From NCBI GenBank assembly GCA_947579665.1, contig CANPUZ010000061.1, forward strand, positions 868,001 to 932,000: DNA of 64,000 nucleotides. Direction: 5' to 3'. Source of the stretch: Sympetrum striolatum. Lineage: Eukaryota > Arthropoda > Insecta > Odonata > Libellulidae. Under the pieces are notes generated by a model. That model was not told where the DNA came from. It saw only the letters and a list, made by a program, of their open reading frames with translations, and searched no databases. Position numbers and translations under genes: made by a program. Positions within the stretch are counted from its first letter, which is position 1. Every line of letters starts with the position of its first letter. Shown here piece by piece: positions 11,448-22,087 of this stretch.

Positions 11448-12205
11448 TCTATTATATATAGATGCTTCCCTCGATTCATTCATATATATACCCAGATAGG
11501 ACACAAGCGTCATTGACTTGATATTTTTGTGACCTAATGGCCATAACGTTAAACAGCCAGAAAAATTGCGACTCCGAATCTCACTGTCATAGGTTCGATT
11601 CCAGAGGGCCCCAAAGTCCCAATTTTTTCCATTTAAATGCATTGCTTAGATTTTCAGGAATTTTTAAAAAATACTTCCCGGATATGTAGAGAATCGAAAC
11701 TCCAGGAGCCTTTATTTATGATTATGATCTATCGATAACATTAATGACTTATTCAGTAAATGTCCTGGGTTCGATGATAGGACGATGCAAAAATCTGTCA
11801 TTTAAAATACATTGAGGTAGTTTTTCATTATTTTTTTTGATGCACTTAACGAAATGATAGGAAGTTCGTGCTAGGCTAGAAGATGTATAGTAAGAATTAG
11901 TTTAAGAAAATAAATAGATAAGACCGTACTGTTCGTGGGTTCGATGCTAGAGCACATTAACATTTCTCTCATAAGGAATATAGAGAAAAGTAGGACGCCG
12001 TTTGAGGCAGTTGCAGCCAATATTTCTGCTTGAGTCTTCCCATATAGTTAGAGACGGTGATCTTCTGTTGTTCTGCATAGTAATTATCACCAGGAAGACA
12101 TGGGTTCTATGCTGGACGGAGAAATTGCAGCTAATTTTAAAAATATTTTCAGTACTTTTTCTACTTTTGAGAACCCTCTCGATATGATGTCGACTTGAAA
12201 TTTCT
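11448..12205 (+). mobile_element. Helitron-like element H2 splitting the P1 transposase, 3' end truncated
   Basis: It starts TCTATTATATATAGATGC right after an A (11447) and runs in the opposite direction to H1. Plus-strand boxes GGTTCGATTCC (about 11591), GGGTTCGATGATAGG (about 11768) and GGGTTCGATGCTAG (about 11937) recur at about 170-bp spacing. Homology to the family fades near 12205, before the terminal hairpin. Transposase coding resumes immediately after with TCLLPHLRRCGYNG. Confidence 0.7.
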
Positions 12206-12798
12206 GTTATCAACATGCTTATTGCCACATTTGAGAAGATGTGGCTACAATGGAACTGGGCGAATCAGAAAGAACCCGATTCCGAAAGATTGTCCACTAC
12301 CACAAAAAAATGATCTAAAAAAGGAGGAGAGTGGAAAGAGCATCACAGCTATTTCTACATGCGAAGGAATAGGAATTACTAAATGGCTGGACAATTTGGT
12401 AATTGTAACAGCTTCAACAGCGTATGGAGTTATGCTGTTGATGAAAGCTAAAAGATTTTATAGGAAACAAAAGAAAATTATGCAGCTTCCGTAACCCTGC
12501 GTCATATCCAAGTATAATAAGCATATGGGTGGAACTGACCAAATTCAAGAACACGTAAATTCACCGCATATTGGTAAGATGTGATTTATATAAATCATTT
12601 ACAACTCAGAGAATCGAATATTAATATTAAAGGGAATCCTCAGATCAAAGGACAAAATTAGAGTTTAGACGGGAGATTGCTGTGGTGTACTTTATTCGGA
12701 ACAAGACGGAATAAAAACCATCAGGTGGACGACTCAGCAAGGCTTCCACGTCAAAAACTGGCTCCACGCAAGAGTTGCGGGATGATCATTTAATCTCG
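12206..12798 (+). pseudogene. piggyBac transposase, C-terminal part (P1), dead
   Basis: This continues the transposase split by H2. It contains LLPHLRRCGYNGTGRIRKN, IPKDCPLPQKNDLKKEESGK, WLDNLVIVTASTAYGV and MKAKRFYRKQKKIMQLP, then after a frame change YNKHMGGTDQIQ, the conserved piggyBac box normally followed by a basic and aromatic run. Further homology reaches RREIAVVYF near 12690. At about 12798 it stops matching P2 and the C-terminal cysteine-rich domain is missing, replaced by Helitron H3. Confidence 0.75.
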
Positions 12799-12822
12799 CA
12801 TTTAATTACGCTTCTCTGGATA

Positions 12823-13230
12823 TCTATTATACATAGATCCTTCTCCGGATTCATTCATATACATAGATAGATAGGATACTAATTCCTAGGCCAAACCACA
12901 AGCTTCATTGACTTGAAAGTTTTACGACGTATTGGCCATAACGTGTAACCGCCAGAAAAATTGCGATTTTGAACCTCAGTGTCATGGGTTCGATTCCAGA
13001 AGGCCCCAAAGTCCCGATTTTTTTCATTTAAATGCATTGCTTTGATTTCACGGAATTTTTTAAAAATACTTCCCGGATAGGTAGAGAATCAAAACTCTAG
13101 GAGCCTATATATATGGTCAGGAACTATCGAGAACAATACAGACTTTAACGGAAAATATCCTAGGTTCAATGCTAGGAAGATGCAAAAATCGGCCGTTTAA
13201 AATACATTGAGGTAGTTTTTCATTATTTTT
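12823..13230 (+). mobile_element. Helitron-like element H3, 5' part
   Basis: It starts TCTATTATACATAGATCC after A (12822). Boxes GGGTTCGATTCCAG (about 12988) and GGTTCAATGCTAGG (about 13160) are visible. It is interrupted at about 13231 by an element with ACTTTCTCC ends and resumes at 14256. Confidence 0.7.
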
Positions 13231-14255
13231 ACTTTCTCCATATACGAAGTAAAGAGAAAGTATTGTTTTCATGAAAAAAATCGACTTCGAGACTTCAACT
13301 GAAATACATGTTTTGGGGTCCCTAGAACACGTTTTGACCATTTTCGGAATGATGTCTGTGTGTATGTGTGTGTGTGTGTGTGTGTGTATGTGTGTCTGTG
13401 CTTGTGGGTGCTCTAACGTGAAAACTATTAATAGTATCAATACCAAAATTCATAAATAGTACTGTGGTGTGTGCTGTCAGAGTTGATTAGTTTTTGGAGT
13501 AAATTGGTTAACCGGAAGTCGAGCTTCATTCATCAGAGCTCATTTCCGGTTTTCACAATATCTCCGTAAATATGATATATAGGTATATTGTATACCCTAT
13601 AAAAGTTATAGATAATGTTATTTACTATAACTTTTGAATTTAACATATTTTTGTATCACCGCTTGATTAGGAGTTATTCGTGAAATACCGATAAACCGGA
13701 GGTAGCTGTTATGTACTTTGCGGGCGCTCTAACATGAAACCTATTAGTTGGATCGACACCAAATTTCAAATAAAGCATTTTGGTTGGTGTTGTTAGAGTT
13801 GATTAGTTTTTGGAGTAAATCGGTTAACCGGAAGTCGAGCTCTATTTTTCAAAGCTCATTTCCGGTTTTCGAAATATCTCCATAAATATTATATTTAGGT
13901 ATAAACTATTATTTAAAAAAGTTTTAGAAAATTGGATTTACTATAACTTTTGTATGAAACATATTTTTGTATCACTGATTGTGTAGAAGTTATTTATGAA
14001 ATACTGATAAACCGGAAGTTGCTGATTATGTACGTTGTGGGTGCTCCGGGCGCTGGGGCGAAAGGCCATTTCATCGCTTTTCATCGAACATATCCCGAAA
14101 AACATAATTTATAATGCTTGTGACATAAAAGATAATATGATATAAATTAATCATTCATCTTCCAAGTTTAGATTGAATATAGAGTTCGAAAATACTGTCG
14201 TAGATAAATATTTACATCTTATACATGGAGAAAGTCATGTGCTGGCCACATCAGA
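13231..14255. mobile_element. Element with ACTTTCTCC ends and internal 317-bp tandem repeats
   Basis: This is inserted in Helitron H3, whose sequence is otherwise continuous across it. The left end ACTTTCTCCATATACG and the reverse complement of the right end, GACTTTCTCCATGTATAAG, form a short inverted repeat. The first 8 bases also pair with GAGAAAGT at about 13254, giving a terminal hairpin. Inside are a TG microsatellite (about 13353-13400) and two copies of a roughly 317-bp repeat (GCTCTAACRTGAAA near 13410 and 13726; GGTTAACCGGAAGTCGAGC near 13506 and 13823). The flanks suggest a possible short duplication of ATTTTT. No protein is encoded; the class is not recognised. Confidence 0.55.
13353..13402. 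repeat. TG-rich microsatellite
   Basis: A run of alternating TG with a few TATG and TCTG interruptions lies inside the ACTTTCTCC element. Confidence 0.85.
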
Positions 14256-15005
14256 TTTTTTTTGATGCACTTATCGAAATGATAGCATGTTCATGCTTAT
14301 ATGGAAGATGTATATTAAGTATAGGTTTCTAAAAAAAATTCAGATAAGACTGTACTGTTCCTGGGTTCGATTCTGGGGCACATTAAAATTTCTCTCATAA
14401 GGAATATAGGGGGAAAAGTAGGACGTCTATTGAGGCAGTTGCACCTAATATTTCTGCCTGAATTTTCATACATAGTATGAGATGGTAATCTTCTGTTGTG
14501 CTGCATAGAAAGTATTACCAGAAAGACCCCGGCTCGAAGCCAGACGGTAAATATATTCCCCATTTAAAATACATTGTGTTTGTTTTCATTATTTATTTTG
14601 ATGTACTTATCGAAAAAATAGGAAGTTCTTGCTTAACTAGAAGATGTATATTAAGACTCGGTTTAAGAAAAAAATTAAATAGGACAATGCTGTTCCTGGG
14701 ATCGATGCCAGAGCATATTAAAATTTCTCAGATAAGGAATATATGTGAAAAGTAGGAAGTTGTTTGAGGCAGTTGCAGCAAATATTTCTGCATGAATTTT
14801 CACACATAGTTAGAGATTGTTATCTACTGTTGTGCTGCATAGTTAGTTCACCAGGAAGACCTGGGTTCGGTGCCAGATGATTACATTGCAGTGAATTTTA
14901 AGAATATTTATAAATGTTCTTTTCTTTTGAGGACCGTCCCGATAATTTGCCGACATGAAATTAATTTTGTGGATCTGCTTGCATTATACAAGCTACATTT
15001 TACTC
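14256..15005 (+). mobile_element. Helitron-like element H3, 3' part with terminal hairpin
   Basis: This continues H3 after the inserted element. Boxes GGGTTCGATTCTGG (about 14363), GGCTCGAAGCCAG (about 14530), GGGATCGATGCCAG (about 14698) and GGGTTCGGTGCCAG (about 14863) are about 165 bp apart. Near the end GCTTGCATTATACAAGC can fold, followed by TACATTTTACTC at 15005, the usual 3' tail of the family. Confidence 0.7.
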
Positions 15006-15006
15006 C

Positions 15007-15365
15007 AACTTATGTATACGGGATCAAAATTCTTACCATGTTCCACAAGTGTCATCACTTCTAATTTTTACGTCGCACTGGCCATAGCGATTAACCGCCA
15101 CAAAAATTCAGATTTTTACCCTCACTACCATGAGTTCGATGCTAGAAGGCCCCAAAATCCCAATTTTTTCCACAAAAATGCATTTCAGGGATTTTTGGAA
15201 ACATTTTGAAGCACTTCCCAGCAAATTAGAGAGTTAAAATTCGAGGAATAGCAGAAGGCCGTGCATATCCAATGAAAACATCAAAGACATCTCCAAAGAT
15301 TATCCTTGATTCGACGCTAGGTCATAGGAAATATTCTACATATGAAATGAACGTAATGTTTGTTT
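15007..15365 (+). mobile_element. Helitron-like fragment (unit A only)
   Basis: It begins inside the family sequence (GGGATCAAAATTCTTACC) without the TC terminus, carries GAGTTCGATGCTAG near 15132 and ends after GATTCGACGCTAGG near 15310-15365. It is part of the 2.1-kb segment absent from units B and C. Confidence 0.6.
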
Positions 15366-15430
15366 TTAGCGTTTGCAAGCTATATTTAATTTTCAAAATT
15401 ACATAGGTGATGATGGACAGAGGGAATCCA

Positions 15431-15524
15431 GACTAGAGATGGATGCCGTGCCAATTACGCCAGCCGCCGACAATATCGGGCATGCTGCCGCCGCCGAAGA
15501 AATAACTACGGCACGCCGCCGCCA
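15431..15524 (-). repeat. CCGCCG-rich repeat, hAT-like end
   Basis: This GC-rich island has several CCGCC runs. On the minus strand it ends GGCATCCATCTCTAGTC, close to GGTGCCCATGTCTAGTCC that ends the similar islands at 21971-22087, 34408-34534 and 45716-45833. The CTAGAGATGG end resembles hAT termini, but no partner end is found. Confidence 0.4.
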
Positions 15525-17104
15525 ATAAAATTTTCGTGGTTTGGATTTAAAATCGAAGTCCCACAGTCGCAAATATGCTGACAAGTAGTTCGAAGAGATA
15601 CGCTTTGAACTGATAGAACACATCTCGGGCTTTCCACGAGGGCGCTGAGTTATACGTGATATCGATACGTGTTACAATTAGGCCGCTTGTACACGTGCTG
15701 GCAAAATCAGTGCCGGTGTAAGACTTGAGGACCACTCAACCAGCAGGAGTCACTGTACAATGAGTCACACCAGAAGGTGGCGTTTAATTGACAAGTGTGC
15801 CTTTCCCAGGCAGGGTACACTTCACTCAGGCAGCTATCACTTAACGCATAGTTTTACTCACGTATAAGCAGTTTTATAATTTTCAGAAACTTGTTTCTTA
15901 TTATCAGACATAAGTTTTGAGGGAATTATAAATTATGATATAATATCTTATTCGTAAACAAAGTTATTAATTTTAAATAAATGAAAAAGCTATTTATTGT
16001 CTGTCTTTCCATTATAGTTAATTGAGTTTTGAGTTGAATAAAACTTAAACAAGAATGTCCACAGAAAAACAAGTCCCATCAAATTTTAGCTTGCTATATT
16101 TCATGTGTAACTATGTAATAGATATTTTTTTAAAATCTTCTTGGTACTTCCGCAGTCAGAAATAAATAAGTTCCCGCTATTTCGCGCTCTCAAACAGAGC
16201 GCCCAATTTGAATATGATATCTCATAATATATTAATTTAATTAACACAACATTGCGCTATATATTTTTAATCAAAATTTAAAATTGAATTATATTTCCTT
16301 GCCACCTGAAAAAATTGTTACCGATTATGTAAAACAACTATTTCTCAGTAATGAAAGTAGTTACGATTGCAAACTTGGTTTCGGTACCAAGCTCTTGGTA
16401 GAATATTTCATAATACGTATACATAATAACATATTTTATACGTTATATAATTCATACAATACATTGCGGAAGATGTAACTTCCGCAATGTATGTTCGCTT
16501 TCGAATGTTTATAATAGAAAATAGGGGATTAAAATAACACAAATAAAATTCAGTCTTTCTCAGATTACTATCTCGCTGGATGTTTTTAATGAATGAAGTA
16601 TAGCGAAAAGTAGCAAGGAACAACATTTTTTAAAGCATTTTTCTTAAACTTCTCGACATTCCCTTCAAAATTTTCAGGATGTATTTTCCCAGAATATTTA
16701 CCAGGAAATTTAAAAGTATCGAAAAAATCATAAAAGGAAGCAAATTATAAAAAATAAGAACTTCGTTTCTGAAATGAGAGCGAGTATTCGAAGAACAAGT
16801 ACAAACAAATTCGATACGAATTTCCAAATTTTTAATTTTAAATATTTTTCTTTTCTTATTTTTCTTGTAAATATGATGATAATTAACTAAAATTAAATTT
16901 CACTGAACAGTTTTCAATTACTGTATCTCCATGTGGTAGAATATTAAAATTAATTTAGGCTAACTTTCTCTTTCAACGCCTATACTTCTACTACTTGCAT
17001 CAATCTCTCTTATGAACATGGGGCCATTTGAGATACGTTGGGCTATAGTAATGGCAAGTAATGTTTATTTTATCATAATTTCTGTGAATATTTTTATAAA
17101 AACC
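15525..17104. other. Unit A-specific non-coding segment
   Basis: About 1.6 kb with no supported gene. It holds a perfect 13-bp stem hairpin at 16460-16491. The segment 14994-17104 as a whole is missing in units B (junction 28309/28310) and C (40769/40770). Confidence 0.6.
16460..16491. repeat. Perfect 13-bp inverted repeat with 6-nt loop
   Basis: TACATTGCGGAAG (16460-16472) is followed by ATGTAA and then its exact reverse complement (16479-16491). The pair stands out in AT-rich surroundings. No flanking transposon is recognised. Confidence 0.8.
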
Positions 17105-18431
17105 ATCTTGAACATACATGTAAACCAAAATGTTAACTCCAACAAGAGAATTTTCTTCATTGGGTACAACAGTGTTTTCCTGGATTACCTTCAATTCCTA
17201 ATAATTGAAGCATCTTTTGATTTATAAAGAACGTCTAATCCAGAGTTCTAAAACATTATAATCGATTTGAATATCTTTATTAGAACATTGTGTATTCCCG
17301 CAACCAGCACTCCCATTCAGAGGAGTTTTAGTATATGCAGGCTCACTTTCAACGATAAGAAAAGCAGACTAAAGCCACAGAGATAGAATAAAATGGTATT
17401 CATCCATGAGAACTATGCATTGTGCAAAGATTTTGTTGACAGAGTGTAACTTACTGCTGAATGTTATTAATATATTAATTTTAAACTCTTCTCATTCATT
17501 CATTTGCTTATTATTATTTTAGTTCGTTTAAACGTAAATGGTTTGATTTGCGTTCATCATTTATACATTTTTTATTTCCTGGAAATTTCAATTGAATGTC
17601 TATTCCTGGATTCCATACTTGAAAAATGTGGCGCAAATGTGATGTTAAAACTAATTCACAACAATAGTACATCCCTTGATCGACATTCTACTTGCTATGT
17701 GTGTCCAATTTGTGATACCACTCTTTAAACGTTCTTAATGTAGTGTAATTATAAGAAGCATGCTTTTGTGAAAATAAGGAAAGCAGCGTATTGCCAAATT
17801 AACCCCTTTACGGGGCAGAGCGAGCTAGAATCGAAAAATGCTGGCCATGAATAAGAAAATATTTTTTGAGTGTTAACTTTGAAACTTCGTATTGCCATAC
17901 CTCAATAAGTTCTGCATATAATATTCCCAGACAGCGTCTTATGTGAGCTCGTTTTCCTTAAATCGGAGGGTCCGAGAGAGGATAAGAGAAAGGAATATAA
18001 CTTAAAAGACATGTTGCATGAAGTGAGTATTTCACCAACAGAAGCTAATTCAGAGATCTGATGGATGTGATGCAATAATTCAAATATTCAACTGCGATCA
18101 CTTAAAAAATCATAATTAAGCTCAAGGGTTGATTATTTAACGCTGTATTGATTTTTTCCGGATGATTTTGCTAATTTGGGTTTGGTTTGAGGCTGAAGAA
18201 TTTTGCAAAAATCTAAACCTGGAATAATTCGTGAATTTCGGTAAATTTTGAACTGTAAAATTTTAATAGGGAAAAATCAGCGTAAGTAATTTGGTAGTAA
18301 TAGGCAGGATTTATTCGAAAATTGCAAGTATTTAAGTCCGCACTCGAGAAAAAGGATTTTTTTTCCAGGTTTTTTTCGATTCTAGCCACGCCCCTGAAGC
18401 TCCCCTATGCTGACTGTACAATCGGCTGACG
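17105..18431. other. Conserved non-coding block of the array unit (A)
   Basis: The block is present in all three units with only scattered differences. A 74-codon frame at 17504-17728 stays open in A, B and C (ending CYVCPICDTTL), which may only reflect recent duplication. A short GC island CCCCTTTACGGGG near 17807 follows a TTAA. I do not recognise any family. Confidence 0.45.
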
Positions 18432-18614
18432 CCCTTAATGTCCGCAGCCGCGAGATGGCAGCACTGAACCTCGCCCTTTGAAACCATACTCTCATATGGA
18501 GTAAATGGAAAACACAGCACGATTATGATACTTTTTCCCTGTTTTTCTTTGCGGGAGCAGTATATACGAAGGATAGAATTCAGAGTTAGTGATTTATCCA
18601 TTTATAAGTACTTA
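18432..18614 (-). repeat. Left arm of a roughly 185-bp inverted repeat (unit A)
   Basis: Read on the minus strand, this arm matches 21603-21788 on plus: both have AAGTACYTAT, GATGGATAAA, TATCATAATCGTGCT, TTTACTCCATATRAGA, GTGCTGCCATCTCGC and GACATTAAGGG. The arms bracket about 3 kb, as expected for long terminal inverted repeats of a DNA transposon. Confidence 0.65.
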
Positions 18615-18824
18615 AAACAATTGAATAAAATGGGCAAATTAGTAAAACCGAAGAATAAGTGCAGGTTGCCTTCAGGGCACACCACAAGTGACTTGTGAAA
18701 ACATTATTCGTAGATCAGGGAAGTGCAATGTATTCTGCTACACAGAAAATAATTGATCCTTAATAAATTACCAACGTTACATCTACTTTCAACTAGGCCT
18801 TTTAAAACGAGAATCGCAGGATGC

Positions 18825-18928
18825 ACATGGGTGGTCTGAAAAGTTTCCGGCATTTCAACATTTCTTGACATGTTTTCTGAAGATATCTGAAAAATCTGGG
18901 GTTGGAAAATTTTCAGACCACCCTCGTA
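18825..18928. mobile_element. Miniature mariner-like inverted-repeat element (A)
   Basis: ATGGGTGGTCTGAAAAG at the left and its inverted counterpart CTTTTCAGACCACCC-like sequence at the right flank a roughly 70-bp core. The right end CACCCTCGTA abuts TA. The GAGGGTGGTCTGAAAA type resembles mariner-type termini. Copies lie at 30043-30157 and 42487-42592. Confidence 0.45.
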
Positions 18929-19315
18929 TATACATTTCCTGAAAAAAAAGTTCCCAGAAATAGTCTCCAGGAAAAGAATAAACGGTCAAATATTGTTGAA
19001 ACATACATAAATCCGAAAGTATCAAATTTTAATTACTGGCGTGGACTGCATTTTATCTTGAGGAGGCTGAAATGTGAAGTTAGGTTATACAAGAGTGGTA
19101 TAAAAAATTTATTGACCAAACATTAAGTTTTAGACAGTTTCACAATTTTACTTTTCGATGCACTTTCTTTAAATTTATAAACTTTGCATGCTGTCTAATC
19201 CTCATAGTTACATTTTATTTTATTATATATGCTATGATTTCACTTCCGTGCATGGGAAAGTTATCTCTTCATCACCTTCAAGTAACTCTGTAATTATGCA
19301 CTCAAGCACATCATT

Positions 19316-19507
19316 TTACTCACAGTGCTTTGCAAATTGTTCCTCCTCTTTGAGGATGAAAGTATGAAGGTTTACATTAGGATGAACCAAACCACCCATA
19401 CTTTTCATATTTGTTAACTTTGCTACTGGATGGCAAGAGAATGCCCCCGGATGAATTAATGCTGCCTGGCAAACAGCACACTTGCTGTGTTTCTTTATCT
19501 GGTGCAA
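19316..19507 (-). pseudogene. P-transposase-like C-terminal fragment (unit A), stop-truncated
   Basis: The frame carries CAVCQAALIHPG, then LTNMKSMGGLVHPN and an ILKEEEQFAKH stretch. A CxxC followed by a K-GGL-P and a trailing acidic EExF pattern recalls the C-termini of P-element/THAP9-type transposases; this is recognition of pattern, not a search result. In unit C (42895-43170) the frame continues for 28 more residues, while here and in unit B a TGA follows HCE. Confidence 0.4.
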
Positions 19508-19684
19508 TACAACGATGACCAGGCATTTTTAAGATTAAGGATACCTTAAGGATATCTTAAAATATATCAAAAGTCTTTAAGCGCAGTAACAACAGTGAAG
19601 ATCTCCAACTCACACAATGTGGTCGCACTTTCCAACTTACATCATCGTTACCGTAGGAAGGGTTGACTTCGGCCACGCGTGCAC

Positions 19685-20654
19685 TAGAGGTCTGCATGGG
19701 CCGAAAATTTCAACCCAAGCCCGGCTCGGCCCGTCCGCTGTTGAGCCCGAGCCCGGCCCGGCCCGAACGTAGAAACAGTACATTTATTTCACTTCTTCAG
19801 CAATGCCAAAATATATAGAAACTAAATTAAATGAAAATTAATCAATAATTTCGTATTTTTTTGTCATAGAAGTTTTAATTTATTTTGTAAGTGATTGTAC
19901 TGAATAAATGATAATAATAAAAATAAATAATGTTAGCAAGTAAATGATAATTTGTTCTGAAAAAAGGACAGTAATTTCATGTCATGATGGTCTTCAGCGA
20001 AAAAAGTTGTCAAACATATGTCCAGGGGCCTTTTACGAAAAAACATATCACTTCATAAGTATCTACATCGCAGTAATTTACATTGTATGATAAGGCTGGT
20101 GGTCGCACAAAGGCTCTGTCATATGCTACTTACATAATAAACACTTATCTGAATAAGTAAATGGCTAGTAGAAGCGTTTCGGTTAATAGATTCTATATTT
20201 CTACTCATGAAATAAAATTCCAATATTAGAAGTATACGTTGCTATAAATAAGGTTAGGTTGTTAGTGACGCTTTAAAATATTGTTCACCCATCTATCAGG
20301 TTGATCTACACTATCTAATCTAACGGTGAAAACCTTAACTTTTGATTCAAAAATCACTGTGGCTATCCATGAGAATTTTTTTGTTTACAACCTCAAACTT
20401 TCCGGGAATATTTCGTTTATTTCATTGCTGTTCTTGAAATTCAAATAAAAAGCAATATTCCACGACTGAAATATAAGTATTCATTCAATTTACTTTCTTT
20501 TGGTACTTGTCGCGACTTCCTACGACTTCTTTTACTAATTTAATTTTGCAAAATAAACAAACCCAGCATGCGATAAAAAATAGATTTACGTGCAAAGCTT
20601 ATGGAAAATTATTCATGGGCCCAGGCCCGGCCCGAGCCCGATAGAGCCCGATCT
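19685..20654. mobile_element. GCCCG-rich hAT-like element (unit A)
   Basis: It starts TAGAGGTCTGCATGGGCC, a hAT-type TAGNG terminus, preceded by GCGTGCAC. Both ends are rich in GCCCG repeats (19720-19765 and 20618-20650), while the core is AT-rich and non-coding. No matching 8-bp duplication is seen on the right, so that end may be eroded. It lies between the P-like fragment and the right inverted-repeat arm. Confidence 0.5.
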
Positions 20655-21602
20655 ACTGTAAATTTGTAGTATAATATCTAAAATTTCACAAAGTTGCTAT
20701 TTTTTCCTGCCCTTTAGAATTTAGATTGTCTTGACATATCGCCAGCAAATCCGTCTTGCTCCTTGCAACATTGACAGTACAATTGTCATTGGGAACTAAA
20801 TTGAAAATCGTGCATTCTCGAGACAAGTCTACGAAACAAGTGCTGTTAAATTTATTATGAGTATTCGTGATATCCAAATTTTAGTACAAACTTATTTGAA
20901 CAGTAAAAAGTAAATGTTCAGTGCTTTGACAAAATTTCCAGAAATTGTTTGTTTTCGGAGATTCATTAGTAGAAACAAAATACTCACTCTAAAAATTAAA
21001 AGGGTTCGAGTGACAGTGAGTAGAAGTTTAGTACAAGAATTTTTCATTCTTTTTGTTTTTGGAGGAAAACAATTAAAAAATGTAAAAAATTATTTTTCTT
21101 TTGAAAATTTATAAATAAAAAGGAAAAAGTAATTATAAGTCAATAACTTCTTATCTCAGTACCTATTAAACAAAGATTAAATATAATAATTTAAAGATTT
21201 TAAAATATATTAATGTTCGTAATATTAGTCATATAGTTAATTTTATAGGCGATATTTAGGAAACGTAATTAGTTTTTTGTGACATTAAGTCACCCCATCG
21301 GTTGGGGTGCCTAAGGCCTCTCTACTTTATTTTTTAAACAAATTCCGTTGCTTACGAAAATTTTTTAGATACTATTTGCATGAATAAGAATTACCTTCAT
21401 GTAATTTCAATTTTCTGAGCATAGAGAATGTAATTGAATACAGGAATTCACCCCATTCTACGGTACGGTTCGTCGCATTTCAGTGATTTACAAAGAATAT
21501 TTTTACAGCGAAAAAGTTACCTGTGTTTTGCACATAAGGCAAGCACCTTTTCTTCGGATTTGCTAATTTGTCCGTCTTATTCAAATGTTTTGTATTCAAT
21601 TC
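20655..21602. other. AT-rich interior of the inverted-repeat element (A)
   Basis: No gene is supported. A 66-codon frame at 20914-21114 recurs in all units but is low-complexity and lysine-rich. Relative to B and C about 110 bp is missing after AGACAAGTCTACGAAAC near 20840. Confidence 0.45.
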
Positions 21603-21788
21603 AAAAGTACCTATTGATGGATAAAACAATCACTCTTGATTCCATCTTTGGTAAATATTACTCTTTATTACATATGTATCATAATCGTGCTTTTTCACCG
21701 TTTACTCCATATAAGATTATGGTTTCGAAGGGCGAACTTCAGTGCTGCCATCTCGCTGCTACCATTTCGCAGTTGGGGACATTAAGGG
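21603..21788 (+). repeat. Right arm of the roughly 185-bp inverted repeat (A), empty Helitron site
   Basis: This is the inverted partner of 18432-18614. The sequence AAGATTA|TGGTTTC at 21719/21720 is uninterrupted here and in unit C (45465/45466), whereas unit B carries a 1121-bp Helitron at exactly this point. Confidence 0.75.
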
Positions 21789-21970
21789 AGCCAAAAAATT
21801 TCAGCAGCTTCCAGTCCTATACTTTCTAAGTTCGTGATTCTAGCCCATTGTGCTGCGTATTCAAGATAGCTCTACATTGTCATTATTGGTTTGATATAAT
21901 TGTAATAATGTACTCTCAGATATTCGAGTTATTCGCCTTTATCTCTGCCGTATAGGAACGAAGTTTTACT

Positions 21971-22087
21971 CGCCGCCGGTTAAGCCATGCCGCCGCAGAA
22001 GATTAAGCAGTCAGAGTTCACGCCGTTGGCTTCATTTTCCCCCAACGCCGCCGCTGACAAAAATTATAACGGTGCCCATGTCTAGTC
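21971..22087 (+). repeat. CCGCCG-rich repeat (unit A)
   Basis: A GC island with CGCCGCCGG, GCCGCCGCAG and CGCCGCCGC that ends in CCCATGTCTAGTCC. It is similar to the inverted island at 15431-15524 and repeated in B (34408-34534, with a small internal duplication) and C (45716-45833). Confidence 0.45.

Noticed and set aside
9018..12205. One giant foldback element, because H1 and H2 are inverted around the piggyBac core
   Set aside because: Each arm has its own TC terminus next to an A/T site, transposase coding continues on the far side of H2, and the complete version in P2 shows independent Helitron ends.
13117..13446. A 109-codon minus-strand frame with a His-Thr run
   Set aside because: It is created by the TG microsatellite.
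17504..17728. A real 74-aa gene conserved in three units
   Set aside because: Conservation follows from recent tandem duplication; there is no recognised domain and no start or splice context to support translation.
20914..21114. A 66-aa lysine-rich protein found in all units
   Set aside because: Low-complexity AT-rich frame inside a transposon interior; retained only because the units are young.
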